The position numbers were made by a program, and so were the translations under genes. Positions 49,136-60,602 of a stretch of DNA of 64,000 nucleotides are shown here, piece by piece; the first letter of the stretch is position 1, and each line of letters begins with the position of its first letter. The stretch is from contig JAIUCV010000229.1 in assembly GCA_026724425.1 (NCBI GenBank), positions 1 through 64,000 on the forward strand, read 5' to 3'. Under the pieces are notes generated by a model. It saw nothing but the letters and a program-made list of their open reading frames with translations, was not told the origin of the DNA and searched no databases. The stretch is from Erythrophleum ivorense. Its lineage: Eukaryota > Streptophyta > Magnoliopsida > Fabales > Fabaceae.

Positions 49136-52100
49136 TCATACATCATCCATGTGATGATCGTTGTCATTGTCACCTTCATAATATTCATCATCGCGCTGGA
49201 TTTGCTTGTCTTGAGTGTGCTCTGAAAAGAGAGAACAGTCAATGGAATTAAAAATGCACAACCTAAGAAAGTTCTGTACAAAGTGAGGAAGTAAGTGTGT
49301 AAATGTCCAGAAGCGATAGTTTAATGCAGCCATATGGGCATATAGAAGCAGATTTTTTTTTTTTAACTTACGATCAATGCGCTCATCAGGGTTCTGCTCA
49401 TCTTCATCGTAATCAGGAATGTAGAAGTCAGGTGGGACCTGTGACCCACAACGCGTTAGTCTCAGTTATTGATGGAAAATATTACTAATTATGTATTATC
49501 ATTATCAGCTTATGGGTTAAAGTTGGCTTTTGATCACGACATTAACAAATGCATTGAATTCAAAACACCCAAGTCACAAAAATGCAAGGAAAATAGACAG
49601 GCTATCCACGTGATAAGAAGCACAACCCAAGTAATAGATTTCACAAGTGAGGGGGAAAGCAACCGTCCTCCATCAGCTTAAACAATTTAAATAACTGATT
49701 TATTGCCAAGAGCCTCCGAAAACAGATCAGAAGGTGGAAAATGATTCAAGTCGTGAACTATATAAAATGTGCGTTATCAGACTTCAAATGCTAGGAAAAT
49801 GTCACCTCCAATATCAAATAATCTTCTATTTACAACGACCCAAATATGGGGGTGATATCTTAAACACTGATGGGCCCATGGCTTATAAGCCCAAATATGG
49901 AAAGATTTATTACGTTGGAAGGAATAAGAAATCCGGGACCACTGATGAGGTAGTGGATAATACGGAATTGATTCACTAGCTGACGTGGAAACTTGGGGTA
50001 GAGAGAGAGAGTGAGATGCTAGTGGGTTGTTTTAAGGAGGGTTGGGCTATGCGTAGAATTCAGACAAGAAGAATTTCATGAGGGAGAATACTTTAGGCTC
50101 TCAAATTATTAAGGTGTTTGGGTTCCTTTTGCTGTTCTTCCTTTCTTTTCCTTCAATTCTGTAATGTTAGACTGATTCATCTCCCAGTTGCTCAATGGGA
50201 AGGGAAATTCAGCCTACAAACTATATAAATAATACAGATTTAATTCCAAGCTTCATCAATTTGGTATCAAAGCATTTTTGTTCTGGGGGATGGTCAATAT
50301 AAGAATGGAGAATAGAATGGAAACATTGGAAAAAGGAATTGGTGAGCTTCAGAAAACCAGGAAGAGATGAAGTATGAACTGACTTTGGTCAAACTCTTAA
50401 TGCTGGAGCTTCAGGATCAACTAGGGGAGTTGCATGTGATAATGGGTGATCAGCGAGAAAGAACTGCAAGGCCTATGGAAGGACAGAAAACAATGACGAT
50501 TGTGTCAGAGCCTTCAAACCAAGAGGGAGTGACAGAAAGCGATGGGAACAAGGAGCTGGGCAAGCTTCAAAGACTCGAACTATCCTAGTTCTCTACAAAA
50601 GACCCGATAGGCTGGCTTTTCAAGGTAGACAAGTACTTCTTAGTCAATGTAATTTCAGAGGGGAAGAAACTCGATGCTACCATGGTAAGCATGGAAGGGC
50701 TAGAAACCAAAATTCCAGTGGGGACATGGAAGGAGTTCAAAAAAGAGGTGATGGACTGTTTTCACCGTGGCCAACTTGGGGACAGCTATGAGAGATTAGT
50801 GAGCCTTAAGCAAGACAGAATAGTTGAAGACTATTGGGAAGAATTTGAGCAACTTTCAGCTCCCTTGAGTGATGTACCAGATGAAGTGTTGATGGGAGCT
50901 TTTAAAAACAAATTGGCAAAGGAAATCAGAGCTGAAGTGTGGTTATTGCAACCTAAGTCTATGAAGCAATTGATGGACTACACTTTTCAAGTGGAGGGGA
51001 GAAATCAAGTGTTGTAGAGCGCTTGTGAGGAGAAGAAGGCCAAAGGACTGAAATCCAGCGTGGGTCTCAAGTGGAGTGGGTTTAAACCCAATTTCTTAAA
51101 ATTTTTAAGTATGGCAGAGGCACCTAAAAGTGTCAGTTACAGTGCAGTAGGGAAGAATCCTGAAAGTAGAGGTGATGAGGAGAACAAGGCTAGCAGCAAT
51201 AAGATTTCCATTCCTATCACTACTACTTCCAGTAGCAGTGGCAGTACCAACGGTAAATAGAGACTAATAGAGGTAGAAATCAATAGGAGAAGGGAATTGG
51301 GACTTTGCTTCAAGTGTATGGGCCTAATCTTAAATGCAGGAAAAAGCAATTATAGAAGCTGATCTTAACTGGAGAGATGGAATTAGGGCAGTTGGAACAC
51401 CAAATTTCAGGGGAGCCAACAGTGGAGGAATCACCGAAAATTATGGCCAAATGGAGCTGTCCATAAGCTCAATTGTTGAAATAGCTGGGCATAAAACTAT
51501 GAAGTTACTAGGAATTGCTTATGGAGAAGAGGTGTTAGTATTGGTTGATAGTAGGGTGAAACATAACTTTATTTCATCTAAATTGGTTGACAGGCTCAAG
51601 ACACTGGTACAAGACACCAAACTTTATTCCATAACAGTTGGTCATGGCAGAAAAATTACAACTAAAGGAGAATGCAAGGAGGTGTGGTTAGTGCTCCAAG
51701 GGGATGCAAATAGTACAAACTTCTTACCCTTTTGATTTGGGTAACGTTGATTTGTATTGGGAATTGATTGGTTGGAAAATCTTGGTGAGCTAAGAGTCAA
51801 TTGGGGGCAATCCTATATGAAAATTAATCACCAAAAGTCAATGGCAGGCAATCCTATATGAAAATTAAGAAGGACAAGGCGTGGGTATGTCTTAAGGGAG
51901 ATTAACCTGACCCAATCTGTGGCCTCATTTAAATCGATCGTTAAATCTTTAAAGGGGAAGGGATAGAGGTTTCTTTTGGAGTTTGGAGCCACTGCACTGG
52001 CAAAGGTGGTTGGACAACAAGATGTTACCGGGGAAATTCAAAAATTGCTTGAAGAATTTGCATCAGTTTGTGCATCAATGGCTGGCCTTCCCCCTCATTG

Positions 52101-55100
52101 CTCCAAGGACCATGCCATCATGATCAAACCCAAGATAACAACCACCAAATATTCAGCCTTATAGGTATGCACATTCACAAAAGGCTGAAATTGAGAAATT
52201 AGTTAAAGAAATGCTAGAAGCAGGTATCATTAGGCCAAGTGTTAGTCCTTATTCAAACCCAATGCTGTTGGTAGAGAAAAAGGATGGTAGCTGAAGGTTC
52301 TGTGTCAATTATTGGGCATTGAACAAGATTAACATTCCAAACAAGTTCGTTGTTGGATGAGGTTGGGGGTGCAACTATCTTTTTCAAGTTAGACTTGAAA
52401 TTTGGTTATTACCACATCCGAATTTTACCAGGAGATAAGTCCAAGACAGCATTTAGAACTCATGGGGTCACTATGAATTTCTAGTAATACCATATGGATT
52501 AACCAACGCCTCTTCTACATTTCAATCGTTAATGAATGACATTTTCAAAGTTTATTTAAGAAAATTCATCTTAGTGTTTTTTGATGACATCCTCATTTAT
52601 AGTTCTAATGAAAATTTGAATATACAACATTTGAGGGTGGCATTAAAGGTATTGCAGAGAAACCAGCTGGTGATCAATGAGAAAAAGTGTGTTTTTGGGC
52701 AGCCAAAGATGGAGTATTTGGGCCATGTCATTTCTTTAGATGGGGTTCAAGCAAATCCTTCCAAAATTGAAGATATGGTGAATTGGCCTGTTCCCAAGAA
52801 CTTGAAGGCCCTAAGGCAATTCTTGGGACTTATAGGGTATTATAAGAGGTTTGTGAAGAACTATGGAAGGTTGGCAGCCCCCTTACTAATTTGCTCAAGA
52901 AGCATTTGAAACCTTAAAAACAGCCATGACAACAATCCCTGTACTTGCCATGCTTGACTTTAACTAGCCTTTTGAGATTGAGGCAGATGCTTCAGGTTAT
53001 GGAGTGAGTGCAATATTGATGCAGGGTAAAAGACCTATTGCTTTCTTCAATCAAAAGTTGTCCAACAAAGCAAGGCAATGCTAGGCGTATGAAAGAGAGA
53101 GCTTATGGCTATTGTGTTTGCTGTCAAAAAGTGGCAACGCTACTTTGGTGGGCATCCTTTCATCATTCAAACAAATCAAAAGGCCTTAAAATATTTACTT
53201 GAGCGACACATTATAGACCCCAAAAAAAGAAGTGAGTCTCCAAGCTCATGAGGTATAAGTTTGAGATTCATGATAAGCCAGGTGTGCAAACAAGGTGGTT
53301 GATGCTTTATCACAACTGGAGGTGGAAATGGAGTTAAAAGCCTTCTCCTTGTGGCAATTTGAAGGAGTAGAGGAGTTGCATCATGAAGTGAAACAAGATG
53401 ACAAGCTGAATTATATTGTGCAGCAAATTATCGCCGGGAAAGAAGCTCCACTAGAATACAACCTAAGAAGGGATGTTTAATGCACCAAACAGAATAGTTA
53501 TACCCCAAAAGTCTCCAAGAGTTGCTACATTACTCAAGGAATTTCATGATTCTTCGATGGGTGGCCACTCAAGTTACCAAGGATGTACAGAAGGTTGACT
53601 AAGGTGGTGTATGGGGAAGGGATGAAAAGGGATATTCAAACCTATGCGGCCCAATGTGCTGTGTGCCAGAAAAGTAAGAACCCAGCTATAAGCCTACCTA
53701 GACTTCTGCAACCCCTACCCATACCTAAACAGGTTTGGGAAGATATCAACATGGGCTTCATCATTGGCTTGCCAAAGTCCCATAGATATGATACCATTTT
53801 AGTAGTAGTGGATCGGCTTACAAAGTATAGCCATATTATAGCTCTATCTCATCCTTATACAGCCATGGAGGTGGCTGCTCTGTTTACTAGAGAGGTAGTG
53901 ACACTCCATGGTTTCCCAAAGCCCATTATGTCTGATAGAGACCGAATTTCCATTAGCCAATTATGGAAGGAGTTGTTTAAATTGGTGGGTACAACCATAC
54001 CGAAGTGGCGAATTGAATTTTGGAGACATATCTCTATTGTTTTGTGCAAGGAAAACCGACACAATTGATTAAGTATTCACCTTGGGCAAAATTCTGGTTC
54101 AATATAGCATACAATCGCTCCATTGAAATGTTTCCTTTCCTAGCTTTATATGGGAGGGATCCACCTACCCTTCTTGAATGGGAAAACACTCCTTCTGCTG
54201 TTGAAGGGGTCAATGTTGCCATCAGAGAAAGGAATCTGCTTCTGGCCAAGTTAAAAGAGCATTTAGAGAAAGCTCAGATGTACATGAAAGAAAGGGCTAA
54301 TAAGAAAAGGAGAGATGTCGAGTTTGAGGTAGGGGATCATTTATATTTGAAACTGAGGCCATATAAGCTGAAAACTTTAGAAATGAAGCAAAATGAAAAA
54401 CTTGCACCAAGGTTTCATGGACCATATAAGCTGCTGGAAAGATATGGAGCAAGAGTTACCCAAAACTTAAAAGGATTCATCCAGTGTTTCATGTATCACA
54501 ACTAAAAAGAATCCTTGCATCCACACACTCTAGCAAGTGACATTCCTCATTCTCTTACGGAGAATTTGGGCTCCAGGTGATTCCAGAGCTAGTCCTAGGA
54601 GTTAGAGAGCTTACAAGTCAGAAACAAATAGTACTCATACAATGGCAAGACTACCCAACATCTGAAAGCAGTTGGGAGGATTATGAAACCATAAACCAGC
54701 AGTTCCCTCAATTTCACCTTGAGGACAAGGTGCAACTTATGGGGGGAGGAATTGATGGGCCCACGGCTTATAAGCCCAAATATGGAAAGATTTATGTTAG
54801 AAGGAATAAGAAAACTGGGACCACTGCTGAGGAGGCTGGTAACAGGGACTTGCATAACTAACTCATGTGGGAAGTTGAGGGAGAGAGAGAGTGAAGTGCT
54901 AGTGGGTTGTTTTGAGGAGGGTTGGGCTGTGCGTAGTGTTTAGGCAAGAAGAATCTCATGAGGGAGAGTACTCTGGGCTCTCAAATTACCAGAGGGGGTG
55001 TTGTTCATTTTGCTATTCTTCCTTTCGCTATTCTTCCTTTCTTTTCCTTCAATTCTGCAATGTTAGACTAATTCATCTTCCAGTTTGCTCAGTGGAAAGG

Positions 55101-58100
55101 GGAATTCAGCCTCCAAACTCAATAAATAATACAGATTTGATTCCAGGTTTCATCAAACACTATACCATGATTGAAAACAGGCAATATGCTTACAAAGCCA
55201 AAGTCATGACCAACTACCACAAGAAATAACAATTTCATACGAAAATGTTTGGGGGGCTGGGAGCATTTCTAATTCAGGGATGCACTCACCTCCTGCATTT
55301 GTACAGTTGGAGCATGTTGGATGTAACGGAGATTTTCCAAGACTTGCATCTTGATGGTGCTAAGATATGATTTACTATTTAAATTCTCCTGATCAGGTTA
55401 AAATTTTAAAAAGAAAAATGAAAAATGGTAAGTGAAACACATTGGTGTATATTGTATATTTGTATAGACTCTTCATCGCACACTACAAAGTCCAGACTAA
55501 ACCATAGTAACATGTATTTGGTCATACCAAGATAAATTGGAAATGCCAATTATAAAGGATAATGGCCTATTAATCAAATTTTATAAATAGGAAAGATCCA
55601 GATATAAAGTAGAAGACAATATTACACAAGATAATTGAGAAAGTACATACTACGTGCCCATTTGGAATCTTCAAGGAAAATTCTGGAGCAAAATATTTTA
55701 TGTAATCATTCTCAGGGATCTCTGCAAGACAGATCAAACAGGTAAACAATGTTAATCTCTTTAAAAAAAAAAGGAAGATGAAACACAGAATTAATTTAAG
55801 GTGAAATTGAATATTACATGGTTCAACTTAGACTTTTGGCAATTAGCCCACACAAACTTAAAACATTTGGTGAATAATCCCTTCCATCTAAAACTTAACA
55901 AACTAATGAACCTTAACTAAAATATTTTAGGAAAATTGAGAGAAATTATATGTAGTTGTATATTTGTTGAATCGAGTTCTACCAAACTTGTTTTTTACTA
56001 TATACATAGTGAATGGAAGGGACAATTTGCCAACTTGTTGAAAGTTCAAGTGGATTAATTGCCAAAATTGAAATCACAAGGACCATTTGCCAAAGAAACA
56101 AATTTGAAGAGGGATAGCTTAGCAATTTTTCCTTTTTTTTTTTTTTAGCCTTAAGCATTTTATGTTAGCTTTAATTTAAATTTCTGGTTCTATTCATTAC
56201 AGAGGAGATTCATGCAATAATTTAAGAGTTTGCAGTCTAGTAGATTGCATTTTCTGCCCAAACCTTCAAGCATAAGCAGGTAAATTTAGAGTATGAATAT
56301 GATTCCATAGGAAAACGTCCACACCCATCATCCTGGTGATAGGAAGAAGGAAAGGGGCAAACCAACTTGGAACTAAGGAAGCATTTTGGTAATAGACTCA
56401 TTTCCCAGAAAATTTATATTAGGAGAAATAAATGCTAATTACAACTGACTTAGTATACCATTGGGAAGTTCTGTATCTAGAAGAACTCCAGTTTCAACTG
56501 TCCAACACCGAGCAACATTTTCTTTTGTGTATCCCCCACCTCCAGTGACCTGTGACAGAATTTCAATTATGTAAATCTGATGTAGAGCACAGGTGAATAG
56601 ATGCCAAGGATAAAGTTATGTAAACCTACCAGCAAGGGCAAATTGAATTTCTTTACAAATTTAACACATTCAGCATGACCTATAAAAGAAAAACCAAAAA
56701 ATAATCTTCCAATCAAGCTGGGACATCACTAATTAAATTAGGAGAGAGAGAGCATAGGATGATTTTTATTTTAATCATTACAAAGAGATATACTAGGAGA
56801 TAAGCACCATCAATGGAAAGATTGAAGCAGCCCAGACGGTCTCCAGCAAGTGAATCTGCCCCACATTGGAGAACTATCACACCAGGTTGATATATTTCAA
56901 CAACCTTAGAAATAATCTACAGCATACCATTTCAAACAGAAAAGTTCACGCTTGGCACCATCAAGCCAGAAACAATGAGATAACTATTACACCAGGAAGC
57001 TTCAGAATTGAACTTACAGTCTTGAAAAGTCGATTGAAGCTAGGATCATCTATTCCATCCTTAAGTGGGACATTAATGGCATAAAACTTGCCCTCTTTTT
57101 CTCCTATTTCCTTCAATGCAGTAAAATCAGCTTACATCATTTCAATCTAGAGTTGCAGAAATGTTTCAAAGAACGGAGAAAATTCAATTGTAGCAATTAG
57201 TAACATTTTAAACCAGACTACTAAAGTATACAAACAGGAGAATAAAAAAAAAAATCACCTTGACATCACCAGTTGCTGGAAAGAACATATCTCCATACTT
57301 GTGAAAACTAACAGTCATTACCCTGTCATGACAAACTTTACCATTTAAAGTAATTGAGAAAACCATGAGAAGTATGGGAAAATTATCTTATCAGTATCAA
57401 ACCATCAGAAAACAAGTTCCATCTACCAACTTAAACGTTTCACTTTTGATATGGTGCCAAGCAAAGCCTACTATTGAAAAGCTGGAATCAAGAGGCCTAT
57501 GTGCCTGTAAATCAGTGCTGCAAAAAATTTAATATGCTTAAAGCACATTACCATGATCTATTTGGCACCACAATTTGATCTACAGTAAACTGTGTGAAAA
57601 ACATTTTTACATGCCTACAGTCTACAAGTATGCCAAGTCCATCATGAGATCAAAAATTCCTTAGCTATAACTAGTATCATAGCACCAAAACGGCAGCTAA
57701 GTGGCAAATCTTGGCAACTTCATAGAACTTCTAACAGTTGAAAATTTTAGAGGGAAAGGACTCCTATCTATTTCAAGAGAAAGGAAACGTAAGTGCATAA
57801 TTTTGATGTTGCATTTACAATTAGAATAAACACGATCAATGAATACAATCATACTGAAGATTTTACTACTCTAATCCAAGTCCAGAAGATACAGGAAAAT
57901 TTTACCTGTCAGTGAAGTAGAAGGCTTCTTCTACTCCATCGCCATGGTGGACATCTATATCAATATATAAAACTCGAGCATGATACTTAAGAAGCTCCAG
58001 GATCCCTAAAACCAAGTCATTGATGTAACAAAATCCAGATGCCTCGCATTTCTTGGCATGGTGTAGTCCACCAGCCCAGTTTATAGCAATGTCACAGAGT

Positions 58101-59795
58101 TGATTGTTTAATCGACGTGCAGCATCTGGAGGTAGATATCAATCAGTATATATGACAAATTAGGCAAGACCAAAATATAAGAGAATCCCATGATAAACAT
58201 ATTACCTATGGTTCCACCAGCATAAATCTGACAAAATTCAAATAAGTTGTCAAATACAGGGCAATCTTCTCCAAGATTATCTGGCAGAGATGTCAACAAT
58301 ACAGGGGATCTTTGTTATCATGTAAGCATGAAATTGAAGTCATACAATTAAAATACGTAACAAAGATCAAGGCTGGAATAGATAGTGATCACATGAGAAG
58401 TTAATTGCCAATCATTTAAAGAGAGGAAGAGGAAAGAGGTAAGCTAACATTTAGATGCAAATATATACCATTAGCAAATCTGTGAGAAGTAGATAGAGAG
58501 AAGAGCGTGTAATAGTGTGACCTTTATGTTCTCTTCTCTAACTTGCTTATGTTATTCTCTTCTCTTAGCATTACTTCAACAATAGACCATACCATAAAAT
58601 TAGAGAGAACTAGAGAAGTTCAACTTATTTAACAAAATTACTTATTCTAACTTGGGCCTTCATGAAGTTCTTAAACTCCATTTTTTGTACAAGAATGACT
58701 GACCTTCCTTCTCCCTCTCTAATCTCTACTTCTCTCTTTCTGATGCAAAGAATATATGCATGGCAGGAAATTTTTCAATGTTTCCGACTTCACAAATGAT
58801 TAAATCCATAAAGAACATATGAGCAAATGTCATTTTAAAAAAGAGAGAGAGAGACATACATTTTACCAATTCATTTGAGAACAAGTGTTGAGTGTCAGGC
58901 GTAATCCTATGCAAAAACTCAACATAGTCAGCTGAATGAAACTGGGCAAGCTCAACAGGATAAGCCTTGTGCGGACGCTGCATCATGCACAAGAAATTAA
59001 CCAGAATAACATTACTTGTGTGATAATGAGCTAAATAGTAGAAATAAAACACAAACATGAGGGGGAAAAAAAACGAAATGCCAATTAATATGACTAACAT
59101 AAATTTCCATCTTCTTATGAAGTCCGTATGAGAGGACAAGATGATGAGTCATGCAAAGACGGTGAGGCTTCATCGGATGGTTTGGCCCAAAGTAAACGCT
59201 GCCCACATCACCTGCAATATCAAGTTTTAAGCAAGTATTCCATATGAAAACATATACAGGAACGTGGTATATCGAGTATGGGCAACAATGAGTACATGAT
59301 TGATCAGCTCCTCACAGAACTTCTGTGCTGGTAATGTTAAATTCCTTACAACATGCAATTTATAAAACTTAAACAAACTGATTACTAATAATAGGAAAAA
59401 TAAACAACTCTGAAATTCTATTAAGTTTCCAAAACCCGAAAAGCACATTGGAAAAGGCAAACAGTGTTAGATGTCCAGCTGAGTAAAGACTTAATCTCAG
59501 TCCTATAACATTTATAAGCAAAAGTTGCTTTGCTTAATGATCATTTTTCCAGCAAAGAAGCCAATACAATAACCATGGGATCAAGTTTAGGGTTTCCATA
59601 AGCATAAATGAACTGAGCTGGGGTTAGAAAATCATATAATCGAGAGGAACACCAAGTTCAACGACTTCGATTCCTCGATATAATTCAGAGTAAAATTGAT
59701 CATAAATTATTTATGGGTTATGGATATAGAACGAAGGAAAGCAAAGAGAAATACGCACCATCGTAGAAGTAAGAGATCCTGTCCTTGGAGCGCAT
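49136..59795 (-). CDS. HDA9: class I (RPD3-like) histone deacetylase, HDA9 type
   Basis: Fourteen exons join to 429 codons plus stop: 59759-59795, 59099-59211, 58860-58977, 58206-58280, 57906-58125, 57259-57322, 57018-57110, 56808-56916, 56630-56679, 56459-56549, 55654-55721, 55290-55388, 49372-49438, 49136-49221. The enzyme removes acetyl groups from histone lysines using zinc. Visible active-site parts are His136/His137 (WAGGLHHAKK), zinc ligands Asp172 and His174 (DIDVHHGDG) and Asp261 (GADSLAGDRLG), and Tyr300 (TGGGGYT). The C-terminal tail ends QIQRDDEYYEGDNDND plus a few residues, the mark of HDA9 rather than HDA6 or HDA19. Exon 3 ends at AAAT|GTATGT, which restores the YNLGED block. 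Intron 12 holds a gypsy element. In Arabidopsis HDA9 acts in the nucleus on flowering, ageing and germination genes. Confidence 0.97.
49868..50258 (+). repeat. 5' LTR of gypsy 2
   Basis: 391 bp, TGATGGGCCC...CTTCATCA. The primer site TGGTATCAAAGC (50262-50273, tRNA-Met type) follows after three bases. Confidence 0.93.
50300..54745 (+). pseudogene. gypsy 2 gag-pol with chromodomain, broken
   Basis: Gag pieces lie at 50367-51350 (QLGDSYERLVSLKQ, LCFKCMG). The protease at 51334-51735 reads VDSRVKHNF where the family has DSGA, so the active-site Gly is lost. RT lies at about 52150-52910 with FFDDILIYSSN. RNase H follows to 53330. The integrase zinc and core parts are at 53583-54068 (CAVCQKSKNP, LPKSHRYDTILVVVDRL). 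Near 54005 a short deletion and frameshift remove the segment that normally carries the third acidic residue. The C-terminal domain is at 54020-54505. The chromodomain is at 54577-54740 (IQWQDYPTSESSWEDY). Confidence 0.88.
54753..55155 (+). repeat. 3' LTR of gypsy 2
   Basis: 403 bp, the same ends as the 5' LTR. The extra length includes a local duplication of 'ttcttcctttc' near 55016-55040. The purine tract GGGGGGAGGA (54741-54750) precedes it. Confidence 0.93.
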
Positions 59796-60120
59796 ATTCA
59801 GCGAGAGTGGATAAGTATCTGAAGGGATGGCGAAGAATATGCCTACGATACCGGCAACGCCATGACTGGTCACCTGAGCACTCTGCTACCCCACACCATT
59901 ATCATCTACCGATAATTCTTGAGCGAATAGCCGCCCTTCGCAGTGGAACAACACCGCCCTTGTAAGTTGCACAAGGATTAACTTTGCTGGCTAAAACAAA
60001 AAAGTACTTTGGTCTACAAACGCAGCGTCGTCGGCAATAGAGCAGCTCCGCGTCGTCGCTTATTTGTTATGTCCCATGTGGACGATTAAAATTAGTAAAA
60101 ATTCCATATATCATTCTTTG
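59796..60120 (-). other. HDA9 5' UTR and promoter region
   Basis: The sequence just upstream of the HDA9 ATG is GC-richer and carries CG dinucleotides around 60020-60060. The plus-strand open frame at 59696-59965 is the antisense shadow of exon 1 and the leader. No clear TATA box was assigned. Confidence 0.45.
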
Positions 60121-60121
60121 A

Positions 60122-60602
60122 AGGCATAAATGTTTTTTTTCTTCCCTTAATTTTATTTAAAATTTTATTTTTTAATTTTAGCTCATTTTTATTTTTTTTT
60201 TAATTTTAGTTTAGTCTAATTTGATCGATTAAATTTTAAAAATTATTAAAATATTTTTTCTCTTTAACACTGTTAAATTAAAATACTTAATAAAAAATTT
60301 TATATAACCTTTTGGTGTCTTAACTATAGTAATCTTTTTAACAAATAATTTGATAGAGTTAAAGAAAAATAAAATTTTAAATTATTTTTGTAAATTAATA
60401 TATTAATTTAAAATAAAATAAAATTAAAGAATAAAAATGAAACCCACAATAAAGTTAAGAGATTATATTATAATAGATTGAAATTAAAAAATGAGAGTAA
60501 AAATTGAAATAAAATAATGAAAAAAATAAAACAAAATAAAATTATGAAACAAAAATAAAATTAATAATTAAGTTAAAGGATAACAAAATATATTTTAGCT
60601 CT
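60122..60602. mobile_element. AT-rich element with terminal inverted repeats upstream of HDA9
   Basis: The left end ('ggcataaatgtttt...cccttaattttatt') is a diverged inverse of the right end ('aataaa...agttaaaggataacaaaatatattttagct'). Arms are about 110 bp around a non-coding middle. The style is that of Mutator-type non-autonomous ends. No clean target duplication. Confidence 0.42.

Larger units (their letters stand above)
49868..55155 (+). mobile_element. Ty3/gypsy chromovirus in intron 12 of HDA9
   Basis: A 5288-bp element with LTRs of 391 and 403 bp and a perfect 5-bp target duplication, aacac (49863-49867 and 55156-55160). It lies on the plus strand, antisense to HDA9. The order is gag, protease, RT, RNase H, integrase, chromodomain. 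Gag blocks shared with gypsy 1 place both in one lineage. Many stops and frameshifts make it inactive. The LTRs are clearly diverged, roughly 85% alike by eye, so the insertion is old. Confidence 0.95.
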
